This document shows, piece after piece, positions 34,407 to 44,481 of a stretch of 64,000 bases of DNA. Under the pieces are notes generated by a model. The model did no database searches. It saw only the letters and a program-made list of their open reading frames with translations, and had not been told where the DNA came from. Every line of letters starts with the position of its first letter. Positions within the stretch are counted from its first letter, which is position 1. A program made the translations under genes and the position numbers. Origin of the DNA: Fuerstiella marisgermanici (GTDB lineage Bacteria > Planctomycetota > Planctomycetia > Planctomycetales > Planctomycetaceae); contig NZ_CP017641.1 in the NCBI RefSeq assembly GCF_001983935.1, forward strand, positions 3,720,001 through 3,784,000, in the 5' to 3' direction.

Positions 34407-35694
34407 GATCAAATTTATCCACGCCGCCGACCTGCATCTAGACAGTCCCCTAAAAGGACTGGAGCAATACGAAGGTGCGCCCGTCGCTGAAATTCGTGAA
34501 GCCGCTCGGCGAGCTCTGGAAAATCTGGTGGAACTGGCAATCGAGCAGGAGGTGGACTTCGTCCTGATTGCCGGCGACGTGTACGACGGAACCTGGGAAG
34601 ACCAAAACACGGTTCTGTTTTTCGTGAAGCAGCTAACCCGACTGCAAGCCGCAGGCATTTGTGTGTATGCCATCAGTGGCAACCACGATGCGGAAAGCAA
34701 ACTGAAGAAATGGCTGAAGCTGCCGGCCAACCCCACCGGCACGAACGTAATGCTGTCATCAAAGAAACCGCAGACGGTGTTGTTGGAAGATCTCGGAGTA
34801 GCCATTCACGGGCGAGGTTTCTCGAAGCCTGCTGAGACCGCGAACCTTGTGCTGGATTATCCGGTCGCTGTTCCCGGTTGTTTCAATATCGGCCTGTTGC
34901 ACACAGCTTTGGATGGAGCCGAAGACCACGCCCCTTACGCACCGTGCAGCGTGGCTGATTTGGAGGCCAGGCAGTACCAGTACTGGGCACTCGGTCACGT
35001 GCATAACCGGCGATACGTTCAGGCCGCCGGAGAAACGCACATCGTGTTTCCAGGCAACATCCAAGGACGGCACATTCGTGAAACCGGGGCCAAGGGCTGC
35101 GAACTGGTCCACGTCGATGCAACGGGAAGTTTGACCTCGCAGTTTATGCCATTGGACGTGTTTCGATGGGAGCACTGCCGCGTGGATGCCACCGGTTTGG
35201 AAAATGCTTCGCAGGTTCAGGATCGCGTCGGGGATGAGCTTCAGAAGCTGGCCGATGACGCTAAGGGGTTGCCGCTTGCTGTGCGAGTTCTCCTGACAGG
35301 GGCAACCATGGCTCACGCGGAACTGGCGGCCGATGCAGCTCACTGGGTTCAGCAGTTCAGAATCCAAGCGATGACCGTCTCTGGCAGCGACGTGTGGCTG
35401 GAAAAAGTCGTCGTGCGAACAACACCGCAACGAGCACTATCGGCTGAGGAAACAGAGAGCGACCCGATTGCGGAACTTTTGAACTATTTCAGTGATCTGC
35501 AGAATGATGAAGAGCTTCTGCATGAAGTGAGCCGCGAGCTGGACGACCTGCATCGCAAGTTGCCAGATGAATTAACACGGGGCAACGATACAGTCATCCC
35601 AACCGCCCCGGACCAATTGCAGGATATCCTCGCGGAAGTGCGGCCCATGCTGTTACAGCGGCTGATAGGGCAAGACGGCGCTGAGGCCTCGTAA
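34399..35694 (+). CDS. SbcD/YhaO-like metallophosphoesterase DNA exonuclease
   Basis: The product is 431 residues from the ATG at 34399, which overlaps the addA stop by eight bases; a longer frame from 34381 is possible. Metallophosphoesterase motifs are DLHLDSP (about 10), AGDVYDG (about 57), SGNHD (about 92) and GHVHNRR (about 198). Length and C-terminal region resemble the YhaO branch of the SbcD/Mre11 family, which trims DNA ends or acts on hairpins with an SMC-like ATPase partner (SbcC/YhaN). That partner is not encoded downstream; the next feature is a tRNA on the other strand. Position directly after addBA suggests a shared role in break repair. Confidence 0.85.
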   Translation: MSEIKFIHAADLHLDSPLKGLEQYEGAPVAEIREAARRALENLVELAIEQEVDFVLIAGDVYDGTWEDQNTVLFFVKQLTRLQAAGICVYAISGNHDAESKLKKWLKLPANPTGTNVMLSSKKPQTVLLEDLGVAIHGRGFSKPAETANLVLDYPVAVPGCFNIGLLHTALDGAEDHAPYAPCSVADLEARQYQYWALGHVHNRRYVQAAGETHIVFPGNIQGRHIRETGAKGCELVHVDATGSLTSQFMPLDVFRWEHCRVDATGLENASQVQDRVGDELQKLADDAKGLPLAVRVLLTGATMAHAELAADAAHWVQQFRIQAMTVSGSDVWLEKVVVRTTPQRALSAEETESDPIAELLNYFSDLQNDEELLHEVSRELDDLHRKLPDELTRGNDTVIPTAPDQLQDILAEVRPMLLQRLIGQDGAEAS

Positions 35695-35799
35695 CACAAA
35701 ACGCAGCAGGAACGCCAACCGCTGGAGATCCGACCGCTTAATCTCTTCAGCATTCGAGCTTCCCATTGAAGCTGTGTCGTGTGGCATTCACGTGCGCAC

Positions 35800-35833
35800 A
35801 AAAAAACCTCGCTCCGAATTTCTCGGAGCGAGG
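35800..35833 (-). terminator. rho-independent terminator after tRNA-Glu
   Basis: On the reverse strand an 11-pair stem (35823-35833 with 35807-35817) with a five-base loop is followed by seven T (35806-35800). It lies 10 bases after the tRNA 3' end. Confidence 0.85.
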
Positions 35834-35842
35834 TTCGTTGAC

Positions 35843-35917
35843 TGACCCCAGGGGGATTTGAACCCCCGTTACTGGAATGAAAATCCAGTGTCCTAGGCCT
35901 AACTAGACGATGGGGCC
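35843..35917 (-). tRNA. tRNA-Glu (anticodon UUC)
   Basis: The reverse strand folds as a tRNA of 75 bases. The acceptor arm GGCCCCA pairs with TGGGGTC (one G-U), then discriminator A. The anticodon arm CTGGA/TCCAG encloses the loop TTTTCAT, with TTC at 34-36. The T arm CGGGG-GTTCAAAT-CCCCC is canonical. CCA is not encoded. A terminator follows, and csrA lies on the same strand upstream. Confidence 0.97.
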
Positions 35918-36077
35918 GAAGTCTTTTTGGTGGTAGTCGACAACTAAATGCTGTCGACTTCACTCTGTTCTTTTCAGTACGTGATGTTTCGCAGAAACCG
36001 TGTCGAGGCGAATTCTAAGTCAGTTACTTAAGGTAATCACAGGAAAAAGCGTCAACGAATGCCATTTTATTGGACGG

Positions 36078-36272
36078 CTATTCCGGAACCGAATCGGCAG
36101 CCGCACCACGCTCACGCATAATTGCGTCCAGCACTTCTTTACGATGCACAGGAACTTCGCGCGGAGCCTGAATGCCAAGACGAACCTTGTCGCCTCGGAC
36201 CTCGACTACCGTGACAACAATGTCATCGTTGATGACGATGCTCTCACTCTTTTTCCTTGATAATACTAACAT
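36078..36272 (-). CDS. csrA: CsrA-family RNA-binding regulator
   Basis: The product is 64 residues from the ATG at 36272, with GAAGGG about eight bases upstream; an upstream frame to 36308 is not needed. The sequence MLVLSRKKSESIVINDDIVV is the classic CsrA start, and it continues VTVVEVRGDKVRLGIQAPREVPVHRKEVLDAI. The conserved Leu4, Arg6 and VHRKE of the RNA-binding faces are present. CsrA dimers bind GGA motifs in mRNA leaders and change translation or stability, for example of motility genes (often with FliW). Neither partner is seen here. It is read toward the tRNA-Glu. Confidence 0.95.
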   Translation of the reverse strand: MLVLSRKKSESIVINDDIVVTVVEVRGDKVRLGIQAPREVPVHRKEVLDAIMRERGAAADSVPE

Positions 36273-36541
36273 AATTTGCCCTTCATGCGACACTCCCCGA
36301 AACAGCATCCCTGAAAAAATAAAGACCAGGGCCCGGAAACCGGGTTCGGATTAGAATGTGCCTTTGCCGGTCAATTGGCAATATTCGGAACATTCTACGC
36401 AAGAATGTCGCAGGGTCAACCAGTGGAAGTTTGCCAAATCTCGTGATTCAGCTGATCTTTATGAAGCTACCAACCCGGCCATCCACAGAAGGTCTCACCA
36501 CCAAGCGGCTTTTCCGCTTTACGTGGCATCCACGAAACGAG

Positions 36542-36856
36542 TTAGATCATTTCCTTCAGTTTCTTCAGAGGACGCACTTTAACAACCTTTGAGGCTGGTT
36601 TTGCTTTAATGGTAATGGTTTCGCCGGTCGCAGGATTGCGGCCTTCGCGCTCTTCGGTGGCCTTTTTGCTATGGACATATATCTTCATAAGTCCTGGCAG
36701 ATTGAAGATGCCGCTTCCTTGAGTCAAATTCTTTTCGATCAGTTCTTCGAGTGCTTCAAGCACTGAAGAAACATCCTTACGGCTCAATTCGGTTGCTTCG
36801 GCCAGTTCGTTCAGTATCTCGGACTTGGAAAGTGGTTTGTCCTTAGATATTGCCAT
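36542..36856 (-). CDS. HU-family DNA-binding protein
   Basis: The product is 104 residues, slightly longer than HU or IHF. Family pattern: LSKSEILNELAEATELSRKDVSSVLEALEELI at the N-terminus (helical dimer part), then IFNLPGLMKIYVHSKKATEEREGRNPATGETITI (the arm region, with RNPATGE typical of HU), and a basic end KPASKVVKVRPLKKLKEMI. The HU-type protein bends DNA and helps compact the nucleoid. The loop SKKATEEREGRNPATGE has a small change from the common GRNPxTG arm but keeps the core. The gene lies 269 bases upstream of csrA on the same strand and is divergent from rsmD. Confidence 0.93.
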   Translation of the reverse strand: MAISKDKPLSKSEILNELAEATELSRKDVSSVLEALEELIEKNLTQGSGIFNLPGLMKIYVHSKKATEEREGRNPATGETITIKAKPASKVVKVRPLKKLKEMI

Positions 36857-37195
36857 CGGCGTAGAGCTCCTTATTGTCTGCTCAAATAAAGAATCTCGGG
36901 TTGCCGACCACGCGGGTATTGAGCAACGACGAGTTGAAATGCTGACGTTCTGAAGCGGAGATTAAGGGCAAGGGGCAACATGTCAATGTCATCAAAGCCA
37001 GCAAATGCGCAAATTGCTGCCTTTTTCAGCGTTTGGAGGCGAAATCGCCTCAGGTTCCCGCGTCAGATGGTCTAATCGCCGCGTCCTGACACCTTCAGGA
37101 TTCCGGTTTCCTCTGTTTTTCACTGCTCAGTCTCGTCGACCGACGCATATCTGAGCACGCCGGACATCCTCTTCCTAACCTCAATTGGTTTTTCA
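36857..37195. other. divergent intergenic region, HU gene / rsmD
   Basis: This stretch of 339 bases holds both promoters. The only notable structure is a perfect inverted repeat GAGGCGA-AA-TCGCCTC at 37036-37051, which could be an operator or a small hairpin. I see no gene. Confidence 0.5.
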
Positions 37196-37840
37196 ATGAG
37201 CCTGCGGATTATTGGCGGCGAGTATGGTCGTCGGCGGCTGAAAACGCCGCCAACCCAAACGACACGTCCCTACACAGAACGTGTACGCCAGGGCGTGTTC
37301 GATCGTATTAGCCCGATTATCGAACAGTCACGGGTCGCGGATGTCTTTTCCGGCGTGGGCACAATGGGGCTGGAAGCACTCAGCCGAGGCGCGGCGTCGT
37401 GTGTGTTTATCGAAGGTGATTCGGTGGTACACGAAGCACTTTCAAATAATGTCTCCACCATCGCTCCCGACCGGAAGACCGTGTGCTGGAAGACAAACAT
37501 TCACCGAACCTCTTTTTGCCCGAATGGCGGTGAGGAATGCCTGCCGTATTCGCTCGTATTCTTCGACCCGCCCTACGATCAGTGTCCGCTGCTGAAACCT
37601 CACGCCGCCCTGGGAAAATGCCTGAGTCGCCTCGCCAAGCCACGTGTAACATCGGACGACGCTATGATCATTTTGAGAACTCCTGGCCGGTTCGAATTTT
37701 CAGAATGTTCGGCCTGGCGAATTGACGACTGCTGGCGTATATCGACGATGAATCTGTGGATCCTGAAAAAGCCAAACACTGGACCCGATGCTGAGCCCGT
37801 TGAACCGGACGCTGGCAGCGCGGGCGAAACGAATGAATAG
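37196..37840 (+). CDS. rsmD: 16S rRNA (guanine(966)-N2)-methyltransferase RsmD
   Basis: The product is 214 residues, slightly longer than Escherichia coli RsmD (198). Its start MSLRIIGGEYGRRRLKTPPTQTTRPYTERVRQGVFD is the conserved RsmD opening (RIIGG...RPT..RVRE..FD). The SAM-binding motif VADVFSGVGTMGLEALSRGA is at about 46-65, and the catalytic motif VFFDPPYDQC near 122 corresponds to the DPPY-type active site. It methylates G966 of 16S rRNA. The last 20 residues are an acidic tail with PDAEPVEPDAG. htpG follows 73 bases later on the same strand. Confidence 0.93.
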   Translation: MSLRIIGGEYGRRRLKTPPTQTTRPYTERVRQGVFDRISPIIEQSRVADVFSGVGTMGLEALSRGAASCVFIEGDSVVHEALSNNVSTIAPDRKTVCWKTNIHRTSFCPNGGEECLPYSLVFFDPPYDQCPLLKPHAALGKCLSRLAKPRVTSDDAMIILRTPGRFEFSECSAWRIDDCWRISTMNLWILKKPNTGPDAEPVEPDAGSAGETNE

Positions 37841-37913
37841 CAGTGCGATTGCCAGGCAGCTTCCCGCCTGTATCGCCTGATGCCGTAACAATTCAGACAA
37901 GGAACAAATCACA

Positions 37914-39827
37914 ATGACCGTCGAAACTCCCCAGGAAAAGTTCACGTTTCAGGCCGAAATCAGCCGCCTGCTGCACATTCTGTCTGAGTCGCTTTATCAG
38001 AATCGTGAAATCACGGTTCGCGAACTGGTGTCGAATGCATCAGATGCGTTAGACAAACTCCGCCACGCGGCATTGACCGATACGGACATTGACGCGTCCG
38101 ACCTGCTGATTTCCATCGAACCTAACAAAGACGAACACCAGCTGGTCATTCGCGACAACGGCATCGGCATGACACGGGACGAGCTGGTTCAGAATCTGGG
38201 CACGATTGCTCACAGCGGTTCGCTTGAGTTCATCGAAAAGCTGCAGAAGTCAGACACGAAAGACGACGTCTCACTGATCGGTCAGTTCGGTGTGGGTTTC
38301 TATTCTGCCTTCATGTTGGCTGAACGTGTCGAAGTTCGCACTCGCAGCTATAGCGAAGAACAGGGCTGGGTCTGGGAATCCACCGGCGACGGCTCTTTTA
38401 CGATCAGCGAACCAGCAGAAAAGCTCGAACGTGGCACAGAAATTCGGCTGCACCTGAAGAAAGATCTGGGCGAATTCACGGACCCTGCGCGGCTGAAGTA
38501 CATCCTGCGGAAGTACTCAACATTTGTGCCGCACCCGATCAATGTCGATGGTGAGCACATCAACGACCAGCCGCCGATCTGGGTTGAGCCCAAAAGCAGC
38601 GTCACCGAAGAACAGTATCAGAACTTCTTCGAATACCTCACCCACTTCCCTGGCCAGAAAGCTCAGTGGCACCTTCACCTGACGGCGGATTCCCCGTTCC
38701 AGTTCCACAGCATTCTGTACTGTCCGGACGCCAATCTGGAACGAATGGGCTTCGGAAAATCGGATCACGGGCTGCATCTGTGTGCCAAGCGGATTTTGGT
38801 GCAGAACGATAACCGCGACCTGCTGCCGGACTACTTGCGTTTTCTGCGAGGCATCGTTGATTCGGCCGACTTGCCGCTGAACGTGTCGCGAGAAGCTTTG
38901 CAGGACAATACGGTGTTCCGCAAGATGCAGAAAGTCATCACGAAGAAGGTGCTCGACCATCTCGACACCATCGCCAGCGATGACTCGGCCGCTTATGGCA
39001 AGTTTTACGGCGAATTCGGATCTGTCCTTCGTGAAGGCATTGGCGAAGACTTCGACAACCGCGATCGGCTGGCAAAACTACTGCGATTCAAGTCCACAAA
39101 CACGTCTGCAGAAGATGGCCTTGCTTCACTCGCGGGGTACTGCGAACGAGCTCCCGAAGATCAGAAACAGATCTATTTTGCGACCGGCGCCGACGAGACG
39201 TCGATTCTGCGAGATCCGAATCTGGAGATTTTCCGCGAACGAAATCTGGAAGTCCTACTACTGACCGATCCTGTGGATGAGTACGTGCTGTCGACATTGG
39301 GTGAATTCGACGAACACAAGCTCGTGCCGATCGACTCCGCCGACCTGGAACTCCCGGGTAGCGAAGCAAAAGATTCGGAAACAGACGACGAGAAAAAAGA
39401 AGACGAGAAAGACGCAGCCGATTTACCAAACGGCTTCGGCACGGTGCTTTCAATTTTCAAAGAAGCTCTTGGCGACCAGGTGGAAGACGTCCGAAAGTCA
39501 GAACGCCTGACCGAGAGTGCCTGCTGTCTGGTAAATGCAAAGGGAGCTCAAAGCACCACCATGCAAAAGGTGCTGCAGGTCAACATGCCGGACTTCGAGA
39601 TGTCGAAGATGATTCTGGAAATCAATCCCAAGGCTCCACTAGTGCAGCGGCTTTGTGAACTGTCCGTCAACGACGACAACAAAGACTTCGTCCGAACCTG
39701 TGGTCAGCAGCTGTATTCCAACGCCCTCATCATGGCCGGCCTCGCCCCCAAAGCAGACGAAATGTCCAGCCGAGTCCAGGACTTCATGATGCAATTGGCC
39801 CAACAGAAGTCTTCGATCAAGGTGTGA
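37914..39827 (+). CDS. htpG: HtpG (Hsp90) chaperone
   Basis: The product is 637 residues, standard for HtpG. The N-terminal ATP-binding domain includes [48 protein letters not shown] and [18 protein letters not shown]. The middle domain carries [10 protein letters not shown]... and [21 protein letters not shown]. An acidic charged linker (about 480-505, [13 protein letters not shown]) precedes the C-terminal dimerisation domain, which ends [15 protein letters not shown]. HtpG is a cytoplasmic ATP-dependent chaperone. It is not adjacent to other chaperone genes; dnaK and clpB lie 13-17 kb away on the other strand. Confidence 0.97.
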
Positions 39828-40026
39828 CGAACAACGACGCTATTGGCTACAAAAGCAGCGTCGCGTAAGTCTCGACGCGCTGGCGTTGGTGCAGACCTCT
39901 GGCAACAGTGGAGCATGCGCCCGCGCCATCGGGGTATGGCTGCGGACGAATGATGATGCGTGCGTCAGTATGGTTGCTGAATGTTGCAAAGCAGTTCTTA
40001 ACCATTCGCTTCTGGTGCATCACCCC

Positions 40027-41433
40027 TTACGCCAGAATTTCTTCGATCACGTTTCCGTGGACGTCGGTGAGTCGGAAGTCTCGGCCGGCGTAGCGGTAGG
40101 TTAGTTTTTTGTGATCCAGACCAAGAGCGTGCAGCATGGTGGCGTGGAGGTCGTGGACGCTGCAGGGGTCCTCGGCGGCTCGAAAGCCTAGTTCATCGGT
40201 TGCTCCGTAGACCGTTCCGCCCTTGATGCCGCCACCGGCCAGCCATACAGTGAAGCCGTAGTGGTTGTGGTCGCGGCCCAGTTTGGGAGCTCCGTCGCCT
40301 GATAGCTCGACCGTCGGCGTTCGACCGAACTCACCGCCCCAAACCACCAGCGTGTCGTCCAGCATGCCTCGCAGCTTCAAGTCGGTCAGCAGCGCCGCGA
40401 TCGGTTGGTCAATCTGGTTTGCCAGCCTGCGATGATTGTCGGCGATGTTTTCGTGATTGTCCCACGGCTGACCAGCTCCGTGCCACAACTGAATATAGCG
40501 AACACCTCGTTCTGCCAACCGCCGAGCGATTAACGTTTGGCGGCCGTGTACGCCGTCACCGTACAGGTCGCGGATGTATTGAGGTTCGTTGGCGATGTCG
40601 AATGCTTCGCTGGCGTCTGTCTGCATGCGAAACGCGAGTTCATACGACTGGATGCGAGCTTCCAACCGCCGATCGAATCGTCCGGCCTGGTGCTGTCGGT
40701 TCCATTTCGCCAGGAGCTCAAGCTGTCGTTTTTGATCGGGCGTGCTGATCTGAGGATGTTCGATGTTTTCAATCAGCCGACTAAGCTGAGTATGTTGCGT
40801 GTCGATATGAGTTCCCTGATAAGCACCGGGAAGGAAGGCCGATTGCCAGTTCTCGGCATCCTTAATCGGCAGCCCGCCGGGGCACATGGCGATAAAACCT
40901 GGCAGGTTTTGGTTTTCAGCGCCGAGTCCATACAGCACCCACGCTCCGGCACTTGGGCGAGCCTGAACGGAATCACCGCAGTTCATCAGCATGAGCGACG
41001 GTTCGTGGTTTGGAACCTGAGCGTACATCGACCGAATAACGGCGATGTCATCAATGTGCTGAGCTGTCCGTGAAAACAGATCGCTGACTTCAATCCCGGA
41101 TTCGCCGTACGGCCGAAACTTAAACGGCGAAGGAAAAGCGGCTCCTGTCTTGCGTTCGGTCGTTAGATTTTCGCCCATGCTTTGCCCGGCATACTTTGCC
41201 AGCGCAGGTTTGTGGTCGAAGGTATCTACGTGAGAAGGCCCGCCATTCAGAAAGAAGTGGATCACGCGCTTGGCCGTCCCGCCAAAGTGCGAACCGGCTG
41301 CAGCGGCGTTGATGCGTCGATCGTCGTCGGCAAGCACAGCATTCAGCCCAAGTGCTCCCAAACCGAGGCCTGATCGCAACAGAACGTCGCGACGGTTCAT
41401 GTGTTCGTTTCGATATTTGCTGTGGGATTTCAT
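40027..41433 (-). CDS. DUF1501 family exported protein
   Basis: The product is 468 residues from the ATG at 41433; the ATG at 41400 (MNRRDVLLRSGLGLGALGLNA, a Tat-type signal) gives 457 and is also plausible. Family marks are RVIHFFLNGGPSHVDTFDHKP near residue 55, QLWHGAGQPWDNHENI near 330, VWGGEFGRTPTVELSGDGAPKLGRDHNHYGF near 380 and the C-terminal HATMLHALGLDHKKLTYRYAGRDFRLTDVHG. The DUF1501 fold is related to sulfatases and alkaline phosphatases. Unlike the copy at 1947-3248, this one has no DUF1549/DUF1553 partner beside it in this window. It is divergent from the ceramidase-like gene. Confidence 0.9.
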   Translation of the reverse strand: MKSHSKYRNEHMNRRDVLLRSGLGLGALGLNAVLADDDRRINAAAAGSHFGGTAKRVIHFFLNGGPSHVDTFDHKPALAKYAGQSMGENLTTERKTGAAFPSPFKFRPYGESGIEVSDLFSRTAQHIDDIAVIRSMYAQVPNHEPSLMLMNCGDSVQARPSAGAWVLYGLGAENQNLPGFIAMCPGGLPIKDAENWQSAFLPGAYQGTHIDTQHTQLSRLIENIEHPQISTPDQKRQLELLAKWNRQHQAGRFDRRLEARIQSYELAFRMQTDASEAFDIANEPQYIRDLYGDGVHGRQTLIARRLAERGVRYIQLWHGAGQPWDNHENIADNHRRLANQIDQPIAALLTDLKLRGMLDDTLVVWGGEFGRTPTVELSGDGAPKLGRDHNHYGFTVWLAGGGIKGGTVYGATDELGFRAAEDPCSVHDLHATMLHALGLDHKKLTYRYAGRDFRLTDVHGNVIEEILA

Positions 41434-41643
41434 TTTGTCGGTCCAGACCAATCGGGAAGTCACATGCATCGACGCGGCACTCAGGCCGCTAATTGTACCA
41501 GACACCGCACCGTTTGCCTCGTCTAACTTTGCTTGAACGTCCGCGCGAGCCGTGGTACCGTCTGATCGCTTGTTGGGATGCTTGTGTTCACGCGAGATCG
41601 CATCCGGACGGCCTGTCGCCCACCGAAATTATGAACGAGGAAC

Positions 41644-43065
41644 ATGATGACAAGATCGTTATCCGCCGCTTTGCTGTTTTCTTTGCTGACTAATTTTGCT
41701 GTGGCCGACAACGCCACGTGGAAGGCGGGGACAGCGAAAGCCAACATCACACCGGAACAACCGTTGTGGATGGCGGGCTATGGAGGTCGTGACAAACCGG
41801 CCGAAGGAACGTATCACGATCTGTGGATTCGAGTTGTTGCATTGGAAGATGCGAACGGTCATCAGGGGATTGTGCTCAGCAGCGACACGCTCGGCATCCC
41901 TCAGTCGATCTACAACAACACGTGTGCTGCATTAAAGGAGAAGTTTGGTCTGGATCGCAGCCAGATCATGCTGCACAGCTCACACACGCACACCGGCCCG
42001 GTTTTGCGAGGTGCTCTATACGACATCTATCCGCTGGACGACGAGCAACGGCAGATGATCGAAGCCTATTCTGACGACCTGGAAAAGAAGATCGTCGCGA
42101 CGATTGGAGAGGCTCTGGCCAAGTTAGTGCCAGCAAAAGTATCGGGCGGACAGGGGATTGCGACCTTCGCTGTCAACAGACGAAACAATGTGGAAGGCGA
42201 AGTGCCAAAGCTGCGTGAAACCGATGGGTTGCAAGGGCCGATTGATCACGATGTTCCCGTGCTGTCTGTGCGTTCGATGGATAACGAACTGATGGCCGTT
42301 GTGTTTGGCTATGCGTGCCACAATACAAATCTTAGCTTCTATCAGTGGAGCGGCGACTACGCCGGCTTCGCTCAATACGCTCTGGAAGACGTTCATCCGA
42401 ACGCGGTCGCCATGTTTTATATGGGGTGCGGAGCCGACCAGAATCCGATTCCGCGACGCACGGTCGAACTGGCCAAAGGTTACGGCTTGCGTCTTGCGGC
42501 GGCCGTCGAACGAGTGCTCGCTGAGCCGATGCAGGAGTTCACGCCTTCGCTGCAGACAGAACACGAATTCGTGACACTCAACCTTGGCAAAGAACCGACT
42601 CGTGAAGAACTGGCGACCATGGCCGGAGCCGGAAGTTCCTACGTTAATCGCTGGGCGGCACGCCTGCTGAAAGACGTCGAAGCCGGCAAACCTCTGGAAC
42701 ATACGTATCCGTATCCACTGCAGGCATGGAAGCTGGGTGAGAAGCAGAAGTGGATCACAATGGGTGGCGAAGTGGTTGTCGACTACGCTCTGGGCTTCAA
42801 AAAGAGCTACGGCGACGACACATGGGTCGCCAGCTACTGCAACGATGTGATGGCCTACATACCGTCGTTGCGAGTTCTCGACGAAGACATCCCGCCCCGC
42901 AAGTCAGCTCGCTGGGGCTACGAAGGCAACCGATCGATGATGGTTTACGGTCGAGCCGCGCACCGATGGGCGGACGATATCGAAGAACTTGTTGCCGACA
43001 CGGTTGAACGCCTGATGGAACGATTGAAAACCAAAAAGCAGAAGCCCGAGCCGGTTTCGAAATAG
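41644..43065 (+). CDS. ceramidase-like (neutral/alkaline non-lysosomal type) exported protein
   Basis: The product is 473 residues, starting with a signal peptide (MMTRSLSAALLFSLLTNFAVA). The neutral/alkaline non-lysosomal ceramidase N-terminal domain is indicated by AGTAKANITPEQPLWMAGYGGR near 28, LEDANGHQGIVLSSDTLGIP near 72, and the zinc-site-like segment IMLHSSHTHTGPVL near 110. GDYAGFAQYALE near 230 and FYMGCGADQNP near 258 also fit the family pattern. The protein lacks the usual extra C-terminal domain of long ceramidases, and relatives in planctomycetes act on unknown amide substrates. GAGGA is just before the ATG. The sulfatase gene follows 12 bases later, and both are probably one transcript. 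Confidence 0.87.
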   Translation: MMTRSLSAALLFSLLTNFAVADNATWKAGTAKANITPEQPLWMAGYGGRDKPAEGTYHDLWIRVVALEDANGHQGIVLSSDTLGIPQSIYNNTCAALKEKFGLDRSQIMLHSSHTHTGPVLRGALYDIYPLDDEQRQMIEAYSDDLEKKIVATIGEALAKLVPAKVSGGQGIATFAVNRRNNVEGEVPKLRETDGLQGPIDHDVPVLSVRSMDNELMAVVFGYACHNTNLSFYQWSGDYAGFAQYALEDVHPNAVAMFYMGCGADQNPIPRRTVELAKGYGLRLAAAVERVLAEPMQEFTPSLQTEHEFVTLNLGKEPTREELATMAGAGSSYVNRWAARLLKDVEAGKPLEHTYPYPLQAWKLGEKQKWITMGGEVVVDYALGFKKSYGDDTWVASYCNDVMAYIPSLRVLDEDIPPRKSARWGYEGNRSMMVYGRAAHRWADDIEELVADTVERLMERLKTKKQKPEPVSK

Positions 43066-43077
43066 ACAAGGCCCCCC

Positions 43078-44469
43078 ATGAACCTGATTAAGCTCTTTGC
43101 GGTGACGCTGCTGTTCTGCGGCGTCACCTTTCTGTGCGCCGAATCCACCGCCGCCGACCAGCCACGAAAGCCGGACGTCGTCTTGATCGTGGCCGACAAC
43201 TTGGGGCACGGTGATCTTTCCTGTTATGGCTGCCCGGACATCAGCACGCCAAACATCGATCGCATCGCGGCTCAGGGAGTTCGCTTCACAAATTTCTATT
43301 CCAACGGTCCGGAATGTTCGCCGACTCGAACCGCCTTGCTGACCGGACGATATCAACAACGTATTCCGGGTCTGGAATGCGCGTTGGGAACGGGAAATGT
43401 CGGTCGCTATGACGACGCGATTGCTTTAGCCGAACAGCACAACCTTGGCTTGCCACCGAAGGAAAACATCCTGATCCCCGCGTTGAATGATCAGGGTTAC
43501 AAAACCGTGGGGCTTGGGAAGTGGCATCTCGGCTACGAAAAGCATTTGCTGCCACCCCACCACGGCTTCGACTATTTCCTGGCGGTGCTCGGCGGCACGA
43601 TGGATTACTTCTACCACAACGAACCCACCGGCGAGCACGTGCTGTATGAAAACCTAAAGCAGGTTCGGCGCGATGGCTACCTGACCGATCTGATTACAGA
43701 TGGCGGCGTGCGGTTTCTGAAGGAACAACCGGCCGACGAGCCCATCTTTCTGTATCTGCCATACAACGCGCCCAGTGCTCCATTTCAGCATCCGGACCAC
43801 AAACCGGACCAGCCCAAAGTGGCGAAGAAATGGGACGCGAAGGACTGGCAGAAGGGCGACCGAGCGACTTTGAAGTTGATCATCCAGCGGCTGGACGAAG
43901 GCGTTGGCAAGATTATGCAAACGCTGGAAGAAACACGGCGAGCCGATAATACGCTGCTGATTTTCTGCAGCGACAACGGCGCGTATCCGATCGCCGCCAG
44001 CAACGCTCCGTTTCGAGGTCACGCCTCCGAATTGTTCGAAGGCGGCATTCACGTAGCCTGCATGGCTCGCTGGCCAGGACGACTTCCCGTCGGCCAAACA
44101 GACGGCCGACCGATGCTGACCTTCGACCTTACCGCGTCAATTATGTCAGCAGCGGGCTGCAAACTGCGAAAAGATCGGCCACTGGACGGCACCGACGTGC
44201 TTGGCCAGATCGCTGCCAACAAACCCGCCAAACCTCGCACGCTGTTCTGGCGTGCGAGGCGAGCCGATCGAACGTGGAAGGCTGTGCGGGACGGCAATCT
44301 GAAATATGTGTGGCGCAAGGACGATGGAGGGCTCGATGAGTATCTGTTCGACCTGGCAATAGACCCGGCCGAATCCAATAACCTGCTGGCCAGCCGGCCT
44401 GATGAGGCAGCTTCCATCAAAGCACAACTGGCAGACTGGGAAGCAGACGTTCGGCCGTCGACAAAGTAA
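43078..44469 (+). CDS. sulfatase
   Basis: The product is 463 residues with a signal peptide (about 1-25). Near the start is VVLIVADNLGHGDLSCYGCPDISTPNIDRIA, where most sulfatases have DDLG; here the first of the two acidic residues is Asp followed by Asn. The active-site motif is CSPTR (Cys80), the type that is changed to formylglycine, in the context CSPTRTALLTGRY. LGKWHLG near 150 and FCSDNGAYPIAASNAPFRGHA near 300 supply the metal-binding and active-site residues. It hydrolyses sulfate esters, probably on algal or other polysaccharides or glycolipids, in the periplasm or outside. It lies 12 bases after the ceramidase-like gene and is convergent with the DMF-hydrolase-like gene. Confidence 0.93.
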   Translation: MNLIKLFAVTLLFCGVTFLCAESTAADQPRKPDVVLIVADNLGHGDLSCYGCPDISTPNIDRIAAQGVRFTNFYSNGPECSPTRTALLTGRYQQRIPGLECALGTGNVGRYDDAIALAEQHNLGLPPKENILIPALNDQGYKTVGLGKWHLGYEKHLLPPHHGFDYFLAVLGGTMDYFYHNEPTGEHVLYENLKQVRRDGYLTDLITDGGVRFLKEQPADEPIFLYLPYNAPSAPFQHPDHKPDQPKVAKKWDAKDWQKGDRATLKLIIQRLDEGVGKIMQTLEETRRADNTLLIFCSDNGAYPIAASNAPFRGHASELFEGGIHVACMARWPGRLPVGQTDGRPMLTFDLTASIMSAAGCKLRKDRPLDGTDVLGQIAANKPAKPRTLFWRARRADRTWKAVRDGNLKYVWRKDDGGLDEYLFDLAIDPAESNNLLASRPDEAASIKAQLADWEADVRPSTK

Positions 44470-44481
44470 GCCCGCAGAAAA

